DNA of 64,000 nt from DASUPK01 sp963843085. GTDB taxonomy: Bacteria > Actinomycetota > Thermoleophilia > Solirubrobacterales > 70-9. Below are positions 16,349 through 24,025 of this stretch, in pieces. The DNA lies in contig CAWJJG010000011.1 in the NCBI GenBank assembly GCA_963843085.1, positions 1,054,001 through 1,118,000 on the forward strand, in the 5' to 3' direction. Under the pieces are notes generated by a model. The model did not search any database and was not told the DNA's origin. It was given only the letters and a program-made list of their open reading frames with translations. How positions within the stretch are numbered: position 1 is the first letter of the stretch; the number at the start of each line of letters is the position of its first letter. The translations under genes and the position numbers were made by a program.

Positions 16349-17434
16349 ATGACACAGACTGCTCTCAAGCTTCAGCTCACCGACCGCCAGACCGCCGACT
16401 TCGAGATGATCGGCAACGGCGGCTTCGCCCCGCTCACCGGCCCGCAGGGCTCCGAGGACTGGAAGAGCGTGGTGGAGAACATGACGCTGACCAGCGGCGA
16501 GTACTGGCCGATCCCGATCACCCTCGCCACCGACCTCGACGTCTCCGAGGGAGACACCGTCGAGGTCTCCTCCGACGAGGGCAAGGCGCTCGGCCGGCTC
16601 AACGTCACGGAGGTCTTCGAGCGCGACCTGGATGCCGAGGCCGAGAACGTCTATGGCACTGGCGACAAGGAGCACCCGGGCGTTGCGGCCATCTTCGAGG
16701 AGGGGGCCCGGTGCATCGCCGGCACCTACGAGGTTGACGAGCTCCCCGACCACGAGGACGCCTTCATGAAGCGCTACCTCTCCCCCGAGGAGTCCAAGAA
16801 GGCCTTCGCCGACCGCGGCTGGAAGCGCATCGTCGCCTTCCAGACCCGCAACCCCATCCACCGCGCCCACGAGCACGTCACCAAGACGGCGCTCGAGATC
16901 ACCGACGGCCTGATGATCCACCCGCTGATCGGCAAGACCAAGGCCGGTGACATCCACGCCGAGACCCGGATGCGCTGCTACGAGGTCCTGATGGAGGACT
17001 ACTACCCGAACGACCGGGTGATCCTCAACGTCTTCCCCTCGAAGATGCACTACGCGGGACCCCGTGAGGCGGTCCTCCACGCGGTCGCCCGCCGGAACTA
17101 CGGATGCACCCACTTCATCGTGGGCCGCGACCACGCCGGCGTCGGCGACTACTACGGCACCTACGACGCGCAGAAGATCTTCGACGACCTGGACATCGAC
17201 AAGCTCGGCATCCAGCCCCTGTTCTTCGAGCACACGTTCTGGTGCAACAAGTGCGAGGGAATGGCGTCGGGCAAGACCTGCCCGCACGGCCAGGAGGACC
17301 ACGTCTTCCTGAGCGGCACGAAGGTGCGGGAGATGCTCGGCAACGGCGAAAAGCCGCCGCAGGAGTTCAGCCGCCCCGAGGTGGCTCAGATCTTGATCGA
17401 CGAATACGCAAAGGAGCAGCAGTCAAATGGCTGA
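16349..17434 (+). CDS. sat: Sulfate adenylyltransferase (ATP sulfurylase, Sat type)
   Basis: A 361-residue homo-oligomeric ATP sulfurylase that forms APS from sulfate and ATP. The N-terminal PUA-like domain (to about residue 150) is followed by the nucleotidyltransferase domain with QTRNPIHRAHE (the QxRN and HxxH motifs) near residue 165 and VGRDHAGVG near residue 255. FWCNKCEGMASGKTCPHG near residue 297 is the zinc-binding insertion found in bacterial and archaeal Sat proteins. This is the single-subunit kind, unrelated to CysDN. The ATG has AAGGA upstream. The APS kinase gene overlaps its end by 8 bp. Confidence 0.95.
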   Translation: MTQTALKLQLTDRQTADFEMIGNGGFAPLTGPQGSEDWKSVVENMTLTSGEYWPIPITLATDLDVSEGDTVEVSSDEGKALGRLNVTEVFERDLDAEAENVYGTGDKEHPGVAAIFEEGARCIAGTYEVDELPDHEDAFMKRYLSPEESKKAFADRGWKRIVAFQTRNPIHRAHEHVTKTALEITDGLMIHPLIGKTKAGDIHAETRMRCYEVLMEDYYPNDRVILNVFPSKMHYAGPREAVLHAVARRNYGCTHFIVGRDHAGVGDYYGTYDAQKIFDDLDIDKLGIQPLFFEHTFWCNKCEGMASGKTCPHGQEDHVFLSGTKVREMLGNGEKPPQEFSRPEVAQILIDEYAKEQQSNG

Positions 17435-17978
17435 CGAGAAGGGCTTCACCCTCTGGTTCACCGGGCTTTCGGGCGCGGGCAAGACGACGATCTCCCACAT
17501 CGTCGAGAAGCAGCTCCGTGACCGCGGGTCGCGGGTAGAGGTGCTCGACGGCGACGTGGTTCGCGAGAACCTGTCCAAGGGCCTCGGATTCTCGAAGGAG
17601 GACCGCGACACCAACATCCGCCGGATCGCCTTCGTGGCCGACCTGCTGTCCCGCAACGGGGTCCCGGTGATCACCGCCGCCATCTCCCCTTACCGCGACA
17701 TCCGCGATGAGGCGCGTGAGCTGATGGGCGACCGCTTCATCGAGGTGTTCGTCAAGGCCTCGGTCGAGGTCTGCGCCGAGCGCGACGTCAAGGGCCTCTA
17801 CGAGAAGGCGTTCAAGGGCGAGATCAAGGAGTTCACCGGCGTCTCCGATCCGTACGAGCCGCCTCTGAACCCGGAGCTGATCCTCGACACCGAGCACGAC
17901 TCGGCGGAGGAAGACGCCGCGAAGATCCTCACGCTGCTCGAGGAGCGGCAGCTGATCCCGGCGGCTCAGCCCGCCTAG
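17427..17978 (+). CDS. cysC: Adenylylsulfate (APS) kinase
   Basis: A 183-residue P-loop kinase that phosphorylates APS to PAPS. FTGLSGAGKTT near residue 13 is the Walker A motif, VLDGDVVRENL and FSKEDRDTNIRRI bind APS, and CAERDVKGLYEKAFKGEI is the mobile lid region; all are canonical. ATG 17427 overlaps sat by 8 bp, so translation is coupled. Because the reductase in this cluster is of the APS type, PAPS made here probably serves sulfotransfer rather than reduction. The gene is convergent with the PHP gene, overlapping by 4 bp. Confidence 0.95.
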   Translation: MADEKGFTLWFTGLSGAGKTTISHIVEKQLRDRGSRVEVLDGDVVRENLSKGLGFSKEDRDTNIRRIAFVADLLSRNGVPVITAAISPYRDIRDEARELMGDRFIEVFVKASVEVCAERDVKGLYEKAFKGEIKEFTGVSDPYEPPLNPELILDTEHDSAEEDAAKILTLLEERQLIPAAQPA

Positions 17979-18790
17979 GTGGTTCGCCGGGGCGGCAGCT
18001 CCGGCTTGCCGAGGTCATAAGTCGGATAAGCGCAGAAGGAGTCGAACATCTTGTGGTTGGGGCCGTGAAAGTCAGAGGAAGCGGTCGCCGCAAGGCCTCG
18101 ATCCCTGCACAACTCGAGCAGGAACTTGGTCTGCGCCCGGTCGTGGGCGGGGTAGAAGCACTCGACCCCGTCCAGTTCGAGGTCCTCGATCAGCGCCGCG
18201 ACCTCGTTGGGATCGTCCATGTCCCAGAACGGATGGGCGAGGACCGCGGAGCCGCCGGCGCTGTGGATGATGTCCGTCGCCTCAGCGGCGTCCGGCCAGC
18301 GGCGCGAGACGAAGGCCCTGGCGCCGGGGATGAGGAACTCCTCGAAGAAGGCGCTCATGCCATCGGGCTTGACTCCCGCCGCCTTGGCGATGTGGGGCCG
18401 GCCCACCGACGAGGCGTCGCCCGCCTGCGCGATCGCGTCCTCGTAGCGAACGGGCACCCCCTCCTCGTTGAGCCGCTCGACGATCTCCTGGGCCCGGGTG
18501 ACGCGCTCCCGCTGGGCGCGCTCGCACGCCGGCGCGATCGCGGTCGTGTCCACCCAATAGCCGAGCATGTGCATGTCATCGATAGAACCGTGCACGCACG
18601 ACATCTCCGTCGCGGGGATCAACACGATCCCGGCGTCGCTCGCCGCCTCCGCCGCCTCGGCGATGCCGTCCACCCCGTCGTGGTCCGTCAGGGCCAGCGT
18701 CGTGACCCCGGCCTTTGCGGCCGCGGCCACCACCTCGGCCGGGGGAAGCTCGCCGTCGGAGTAGGTCGAATGGCTCTGCAGGTCGATCAT
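17975..18790 (-). CDS. PHP-domain phosphoesterase
   Basis: A 271-residue PHP protein with LTDHDG near residue 36, ATEMSC near residue 60, VLAHPFWD near residue 188 and SSDFHGPN near residue 245 as metal-binding motifs. The first motif reads DLQSHSTYSDG, with Gln where most PHP proteins have the first His of H-x-H. Related short PHP proteins (YciV/RNase AM, a Chromobacterium enzyme) hydrolyse 3',5'-nucleoside bisphosphates or degrade short RNAs. Next to APS kinase, pAp removal is an attractive role but only inferred. It is divergent from the Rrf2 gene with just 14 bp between start codons. Confidence 0.8.
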   Translation of the reverse strand: MIDLQSHSTYSDGELPPAEVVAAAAKAGVTTLALTDHDGVDGIAEAAEAASDAGIVLIPATEMSCVHGSIDDMHMLGYWVDTTAIAPACERAQRERVTRAQEIVERLNEEGVPVRYEDAIAQAGDASSVGRPHIAKAAGVKPDGMSAFFEEFLIPGARAFVSRRWPDAAEATDIIHSAGGSAVLAHPFWDMDDPNEVAALIEDLELDGVECFYPAHDRAQTKFLLELCRDRGLAATASSDFHGPNHKMFDSFCAYPTYDLGKPELPPRRTT

Positions 18791-18804
18791 CGGCAGGTGA
18801 GCAT

Positions 18805-19260
18805 ATGAGGATCTCCGCCAAGGCCGACTACGCCGTGCGGGCCGCGGTCGAGATGGCGGCCGCCGGAGACGAGCCGGTCAAAGGAGAGAGGCTCGCCGAG
18901 GCGCAGGGCATTCCGCTCCAGTTCCTCGAACACATCCTGCTCGAGCTGAAGCACGCTCGTCTCGTGCGAGCTCGCCGCGGGGCCCGCGGCGGCTACTGGC
19001 TGGCACAGCCCGCGGAGAAGATCACGCTCGCGAACGTGATCCGCGCGGTCGAGGGCCCCCTCGCCAACATCCAGGACCAGGCGCCGGAGCAGACCAGCTA
19101 CCCGGGGAACGCAGAGCAGCTCAGCGAGGTCTGGATCGCGGTTCGCGCCTCGCTGCGCCGCGTGCTCGAGAGAGTGACGATCGCCGACCTGCGCGATGGG
19201 ACGATTCCGTCCGAGGTCCTCGAGCTGACCCGGGACGAGGGCGCGCGAATCACTCGCTGA
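18805..19260 (+). CDS. Rrf2 family transcriptional regulator (CymR-like, no cysteines)
   Basis: A 151-residue winged-helix regulator. MRISAKADYAVRAAVEMA, the recognition helix IPLQFLEHILLELKHARLV and the wing RRGARGGYWLAQP are diagnostic of Rrf2. It contains no Cys at all, so it cannot hold an iron-sulfur cluster like IscR or NsrR and resembles CymR, which controls sulfur metabolism in Firmicutes. Its place between sulfate assimilation genes and a TSUP transporter fits such a role. AGGTGA lies 5 nt before the ATG. The divergent PHP start is 14 bp away, so the promoter must lie within the PHP gene. Confidence 0.85.
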   Translation: MRISAKADYAVRAAVEMAAAGDEPVKGERLAEAQGIPLQFLEHILLELKHARLVRARRGARGGYWLAQPAEKITLANVIRAVEGPLANIQDQAPEQTSYPGNAEQLSEVWIAVRASLRRVLERVTIADLRDGTIPSEVLELTRDEGARITR

Positions 19261-19324
19261 GCAGGTCTTTTCAGCGAATCTGCACCGATTAGGGGGGCTT
19301 GCTGGGCTGCGCTATGTTGCGCGC

Positions 19325-19357
19325 TTCCTTTTAGGACTCTTTCGGTCATAAAAGGAA
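19325..19357 (+). promoter_or_regulatory. Imperfect inverted repeat covering the TSUP ribosome site
   Basis: TTCCTTTTA (19325-19333) and TAAAAGGAA (19349-19357) are perfect 9-bp arms; inside them GAC/GTC pair around the 7-nt loop TCTTTCG. The right arm contains AAAGGA, the Shine-Dalgarno for GTG 19363. It may be an operator or an RNA hairpin that hides the ribosome site; as a terminator of the Rrf2 gene it would lack a T-run. Confidence 0.6.
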
Positions 19358-19362
19358 ACAAG

Positions 19363-20424
19363 GTGGAAAAGCGGCCTTCGTCCAATCGGCCGCGCCCCCT
19401 CACCGAAAGCGCAATGGATCCAGCAATCATCTTCTTCGGCCTCGGCGTGGGCTTCCTTGTCGGTATGACCGGCATGGGCGGCGGCTCCCTGATGACGCCC
19501 CTGCTCGTCTTGATCTTCGGGATCCAGCCGACGACCGCGATCGGCACGGACATCTTCTACGCCGCGATCACCAAGACCGCCGGCAGCTGGCGGCACCTGA
19601 AGCTGAAGACCGTCTACACGCCCCTCGTCTTTTGGATGGCCGTCGGCAGCGTGCCGTCCGCTCTGGCCGGCGTCTGGTTCCTCGACTACCTGAAGCGCCA
19701 GCTCGGCGACAACCTCGACGAGACCGTCTTCGCGATTCTCGCCGGCTGCCTGCTCGTGGTCGGTGCGGCCACCCTGCTGCGCAGTCTCTTCCTCGCCAAG
19801 AAGATCGAAGAGCGCGACACGTTCGAGATGCACACCCGCCACAAGGTCGCCGCCGTCGCGATCGGCGCCACGACGGGCTTCGTGATCGGGCTGAGCTCCG
19901 CGGGGAGCGGCACGCTGATCGGGATCATGCTGATCGCCGTCTACCGGCTCACGCCGAGGCGGGTCGTCGGCACCGACGTCGTCCACGCGGCCCTCCTGCT
20001 CTGGGCGGCATCGGTCGCGCACATCATCAGCGGCAACGTCGACTTCGGCCTGGCCGCCAACATCCTGGTCGGCTCGGTTCCCGGAGTCATCCTCGGCTCC
20101 AACCTCTCCGTCAAGTGGCCGCAGGGCGCCCTGCGCTATGCCCTGGGCCTCGTGCTGATCGGCGCCGGGATCACGATCATGAACAAGGCGAACACGGATC
20201 TGGTTCCGTGGGTGGTCGCCGCCGCCGCTCTCGCTGTCGGTGCTCTCTTCGCAGTCCAGATCGCGCTTCGCAAGGAGGTCGAGCTCGATCCCGAGGAGCA
20301 GGAGTGGATGGCGCGGGTGGCTTCCCACGGCGACGAGATCGAGCGCCATCAGACGGTGGAGAGCGAGCTCGCGGCCCGGGCGCGCGCCCGCGCGCACCCC
20401 GCCCGCGTGGGAGCTCGGGACTAG
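19363..20424 (+). CDS. TSUP (TauE/SafE) family transporter, probable sulfate or sulfite permease
   Basis: A 353-residue membrane protein with the two TSUP half-repeats: VGFLVGMTGMGGGSLMTPLLVL in the first helices and VIGLSSAGSGTLIG in the middle, each with the Gly-rich GMGGG/SAGSG signature. About eight membrane segments, with a cytoplasmic charged C-terminus. In Corynebacterium a TSUP protein (CysZ) takes up sulfate, which fits the gene order here; export of sulfite is the alternative. GTG 19363 has AAAGGA 6 nt upstream; ATG 19414 is closer to the usual family start. Flanking inverted repeat at 19325-19357 suggests regulation. Confidence 0.85.
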   Translation: MEKRPSSNRPRPLTESAMDPAIIFFGLGVGFLVGMTGMGGGSLMTPLLVLIFGIQPTTAIGTDIFYAAITKTAGSWRHLKLKTVYTPLVFWMAVGSVPSALAGVWFLDYLKRQLGDNLDETVFAILAGCLLVVGAATLLRSLFLAKKIEERDTFEMHTRHKVAAVAIGATTGFVIGLSSAGSGTLIGIMLIAVYRLTPRRVVGTDVVHAALLLWAASVAHIISGNVDFGLAANILVGSVPGVILGSNLSVKWPQGALRYALGLVLIGAGITIMNKANTDLVPWVVAAAALAVGALFAVQIALRKEVELDPEEQEWMARVASHGDEIERHQTVESELAARARARAHPARVGARD

Positions 20425-20533
20425 AGCCCTCCCCGCCGTCGTATGCGCGGGCTGACGGCGCGCACATCCGTACCTCTCCGCATTCCTGCGAGAAGAGCAC
20501 GCTCAAGCCGCCTCTGCTGTACTCCCCCGCCGG

Positions 20534-22300
20534 ATGTTCGAGAAAGTCCTGATCGCAAACCGCGGCGAGATCGCCATCCGCGTCGCGCGAGCCCTGAAGG
20601 AGATGGGCATCGGGTCGATCGCGGTCTACTCCGAGCTCGACCGCGACGCCCCCCACGTGCGCGAGGCGGACGAGGCATTCCTGATCGGCCCGGCGACGCC
20701 CGCGGAGAGCTACCTGAACGTCGAGAAGATCCTCGAGGTCGCAAAGAGTGCCGGGGCTGAGGGGATCCATCCCGGCTATGGCTTCCTCGCCGAGAACGCC
20801 GAGTTCGCCGCGGCCTGCGAGAAGGCCAAGATCACCTGGATCGGCCCGCCGCCGAAGGCGATCGAGGCGATGGGCTCCAAGACCCGCTCCCGCGAGCTGA
20901 TGCAGAAGGCGGGCGTGCCGATCGTCCCCGGCGCCACCTCCCCCGTCGAGGACGTCGAGGCGGCCAAGAAGCAGGCGCGTGAGATCGGCTATCCGATCGC
21001 CTGCAAGGCCGCGGGTGGCGGAGGCGGCAAGGGCTTCCGCGTGGCCGTGGATGAGGAGAACCTCGCAGACGCGTTCGAGGGCGCCGCGCGAGAGGGTGAG
21101 AAGTTCTTCAGCGACCCGACCGTCTACCTCGAGCGCTACATGGAGGACCCGCGACACGTCGAGGTGCAGGTCCTCGCGGACTCCAAGGGAAACGTGATCC
21201 ACCTCGGCGAGCGCGACTGCTCGATCCAGCGCCGCCACCAGAAGCTGATCGAGGAGGCTCCCGGGCCCAAGGTCGACGACGAGATGCGCGAGCGCATCGG
21301 CAAGATCGCGACTGAGGCGGCCGCCGCGGTCGGCTATCGCTCGGCCGGCACGGTCGAGGGTCTCCAGGTCGGCGACGAGTACTACTTCCTCGAGATGAAC
21401 ACCCGCGTGCAGGTCGAGCACTGCGTGACCGAGATGGTCACCGGCATCGACATCGTGCGCGAGCAGATCATGATCGCCTCCGGCGAGCCGCTCTCGATCT
21501 CGCAGGACGACGTCGACCTTCGCGGACACGCGATCGAGTGCCGGATCAACGCCGAGGCCGCTCACAAGAACTTCGCCCCGGCTCCCGGGCGCATCACGAG
21601 CTACCAGGAGCCCGCCGGCCCAGGCGTCCGCGTCGATTCCGGCGTCGAGGCCGGTTCGGAGATCACCCCGATGTACGACCCGATGGTCGCGAAGCTGATC
21701 GTCTGGGACATAGACCGCAAGCATGCGACCCGGCGAATGATCCGCGCGCTCGAGGAATACGAGGTCGGCGGGGTGACGACGCTGATCCCCTTCCACAAGG
21801 CCCTGCTGGCGACCCAGCAGTGGGCGGACGGCGAGACCTGCCGCGATCTCGTCGGCGACCGCGACTGGCTCAAGCAGCTCGCCGCGGAGGAGACGGCCGA
21901 GAAGGCGCTCCACGCCGAGGACGACGGCGAGCTCACCACGCGCGACTACAAGGTCGAGGTCGCCGGCAAGCTCTTCGACGTCAAGGTGATCGGCGACGCC
22001 GTGGCGGCAGCTGCAGGCGGCGGCGGTGCCGCTCTGAAGAAGCCGCCGAAGCGGAAGCGCTCGAGCGGCGGCGGCAGCGCCGCCTCCGGTGACGACCTGG
22101 TCTCCCCGCTGCAGGGCAACGTCTTCAAGGTCCCGGTCGAGGAGGGCCAGGAGGTCTCCGAGGGAGACCTCGTCTGCGTGATCGAGGCGATGAAGATGGA
22201 GAACGAGATCACCGCCCACAAGTCGGGCAAGATCACGCAGCTCCCCGCCAAGGAGGGCGCCGCGGTAGACGCGGGCGATCTCCTCGCCACCATCGAGTAG
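20534..22300 (+). CDS. pccA: Acyl-CoA carboxylase alpha subunit (biotin carboxylase plus biotin carrier)
   Basis: A 588-residue fusion. Residues 1-450 are the ATP-grasp biotin carboxylase (MFEKVLIANRGEIAIRV, GGGGKGFR glycine loop, EMNTRVQVEH), followed by an Ala/Gly/Lys-rich linker and the C-terminal biotinyl domain with EAMKMENE, whose Lys carries biotin. It should load CO2 onto biotin for the beta subunit encoded at 8518. The length is that of actinobacterial AccA/PccA proteins, which can serve acetyl-, propionyl- and long-chain carboxylases, so partners beyond pccB are possible. No Shine-Dalgarno is seen before ATG. Confidence 0.92.
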   Translation: MFEKVLIANRGEIAIRVARALKEMGIGSIAVYSELDRDAPHVREADEAFLIGPATPAESYLNVEKILEVAKSAGAEGIHPGYGFLAENAEFAAACEKAKITWIGPPPKAIEAMGSKTRSRELMQKAGVPIVPGATSPVEDVEAAKKQAREIGYPIACKAAGGGGGKGFRVAVDEENLADAFEGAAREGEKFFSDPTVYLERYMEDPRHVEVQVLADSKGNVIHLGERDCSIQRRHQKLIEEAPGPKVDDEMRERIGKIATEAAAAVGYRSAGTVEGLQVGDEYYFLEMNTRVQVEHCVTEMVTGIDIVREQIMIASGEPLSISQDDVDLRGHAIECRINAEAAHKNFAPAPGRITSYQEPAGPGVRVDSGVEAGSEITPMYDPMVAKLIVWDIDRKHATRRMIRALEEYEVGGVTTLIPFHKALLATQQWADGETCRDLVGDRDWLKQLAAEETAEKALHAEDDGELTTRDYKVEVAGKLFDVKVIGDAVAAAAGGGGAALKKPPKRKRSSGGGSAASGDDLVSPLQGNVFKVPVEEGQEVSEGDLVCVIEAMKMENEITAHKSGKITQLPAKEGAAVDAGDLLATIE

Positions 22301-22309
22301 ATTGTCGCC

Positions 22310-23251
22310 ATGAGGCGCGTGCTGATGCTCGTCTCCTGCCTGTGGTTGGTCTTCTCGGCTGCTCCCGCGCTCGCCAAGAAGAAGCACAAGAGGCCGAAGG
22401 GACTCGGTCCGGTGGTGACTGCGACCGCCACCGGCAACACGGTCGGGGCGGACGGTGAGATCTCTACCGCGGACGCCGTATGCCCCTCCGGATAGCAGGC
22501 CGTCGGCGGAGGCTTCTCTACCCCCTACGGCGCCACCAGCGCCCTCGAAATCACGGCCTCGTACAGACTCTCGGCCAGCACGTGGAGGGCATCCGCCGTC
22601 GATGCGCTCGGCACGGGCGCCGTGACGTCGTATGCCTACTGCCGGCGGTCGAAGCCGGTCATCATCGACGTCTCGAACAGTGCCCCACTGGCGAGCGGAT
22701 TCGGCCAGAACGTGCAGGTGGAGTCAGATTGTCCGCCGGGCGTTCCGGCGGTAAGCGGCGGATTCCAGACGAGCACGGGGCCGTTGCCGGCTCAGGCCGT
22801 GACCACCGAGTGGAGTGTCGGCGCGGGGCCGGTCCCAGGCGGCACACCCAGTGTGGGGTACTGGCACGTCGGTGCACAGAACAACGCAGGCGGCGCCCAG
22901 ACCGTGACGGCTCACGTCTATTGCATGGGCGGGATCAAGGTGCCGACCCTCAGCCAGGATCGGGGCTGGGCGCTGGTTCCCGAATTCGGAACATTCAGCC
23001 AGACTTCGAGCTGCCCACCGGTCCCCAAGTCCAAGAAGAAGAAGGGAAAGAAGGGCAAGAAGAAGCCGAAGAAGCGGCCGGCGAAGCTCCTTTCGGCGGG
23101 CGCCTTCTACAGCCCGTTCACGCCAGGCGCGATAGATGTGATACCGGTCCACGTCGAGAGCCGCATCGTGGACGGCGGTTTCGTCGACAGGGCCGTCAAC
23201 GGCGGGATGGGCGGCACGATGACCGTCCAGAGCCAGGCGATGTGCTTCTAG
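22310..23251 (+). pseudogene. Secreted Cys-repeat protein interrupted by an in-frame TAG
   Basis: ATG 22310 begins a signal peptide (MRRVLMLVSCLWLVFSAAPA, cleaved near ALAKK) and the frame is open to 23251 except for one TAG at 22493-22495. Without it the product would be about 312 residues. Three repeats share C-P-x-G-x-x-A-x-x-G-x-F: CPSG-stop-QAVGGGF, CPPGVPAVSGGF and a third in which a long Lys run separates CPP from LLSAGAF. The stop falls at one residue inside repeat 1, so homology continues on both sides. The downstream piece could restart at GTG 22622. Either a recent nonsense mutation, a sequencing error, or readthrough. TAGATT 6 nt before ATG is a putative -10. Confidence 0.7.
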
Positions 23252-23935
23252 CTACTTCGCGCCGAGCTTCGCCGCAGCTTCGCGGATGTTCTTGACGGTG
23301 GCGTCGGGGGCCTTGCGGCCGTCGAGCTTCTCGCCGTGGCGATTCACCCAGATGGTCGGCACGTTCAGCTTGAGCGCTGGGCCGACGTCGGTCTCGTAGC
23401 CCGAGGCGATATGGACCCAGCCCTTCTTGCCGCCGATACGGCGGGCGCACTCACGCAGGTGGGTGTTGTCGGGCTTGTAGCTGCGGACCTGCTGCGCAGT
23501 GACGACCAGGTCGAGCTCGGTCCGCAGGTGACGCCTCGAGATCCCCAGCAGCTTGTCGTCGACGTTGGAGATGATCCCGATCTCGTACCGGTCCCGAAGG
23601 CGGTCCAGCGCGGCGTTCGCCTCGCGAAAAGGGGGCCACGACGCCACGCTGTCCGGGAGGAACTGGGCGCGGGAGGGCTCGATCGTCCAGTCGATCTCCT
23701 CGGCGGCCTGCACGGCGGCGCGTCGCAGCACCTCGGCATAGAGCTCGTAGGAGCCGGACATGATCTGGGCCTGCTTCTCGAAGAAGCTCTGCAGGAAGGC
23801 CGGGCCGTCGATCGTGAGGCCGTCGCGGTCGGCCTCCCGCTTGAAGGCGTCCATGATGCCCTTCTCCCAATCGATCAGGGTGCCGTAGCAGTCCGTGGTC
23901 ACCCACTTGATGTCTTTCAGCTTCGGAAGGGCCAT
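23252..23935 (-). CDS. HAD-superfamily hydrolase, haloacid dehalogenase type II-like
   Basis: A 227-residue HAD enzyme. WVTTDCYGTLIDW holds the nucleophile Asp (D-x-Y-G-T-L as in L-2-haloacid dehalogenases), IISNVDDKLL the conserved Ser/Asn, YKPDNTHL the Lys, and HIASGYETDVGPA the acidic motif. The cap is helical and inserted after motif I. Substrate (2-haloacid or phosphate ester) cannot be decided. ATG 23935 is preferred on homology; a TTG at 23956 with GAGG upstream would add seven residues. It ends directly at the end of the interrupted secreted-protein gene and is divergent from sucC. Confidence 0.85.
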   Translation of the reverse strand: MALPKLKDIKWVTTDCYGTLIDWEKGIMDAFKREADRDGLTIDGPAFLQSFFEKQAQIMSGSYELYAEVLRRAAVQAAEEIDWTIEPSRAQFLPDSVASWPPFREANAALDRLRDRYEIGIISNVDDKLLGISRRHLRTELDLVVTAQQVRSYKPDNTHLRECARRIGGKKGWVHIASGYETDVGPALKLNVPTIWVNRHGEKLDGRKAPDATVKNIREAAAKLGAK

Positions 23936-24025
23936 AGAGCCGCGGGAGTATTGCAATTTGCCTCATTCGGCCGCTGCTGACCCCCTCAGCGCGCCCGATC
24001 GGCCGTTGTGTACCCTCTCGCGGCC

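Noticed and set aside
20177..22387. A 736-codon frame antisense to pccA and the TSUP gene
   Set aside because: Shadow of the real genes; spans two unrelated loci and an intergenic gap.
22493..22495. Pyrrolysine or other recoding of TAG
   Set aside because: No recoding machinery in the window, and a simple nonsense change explains it better.
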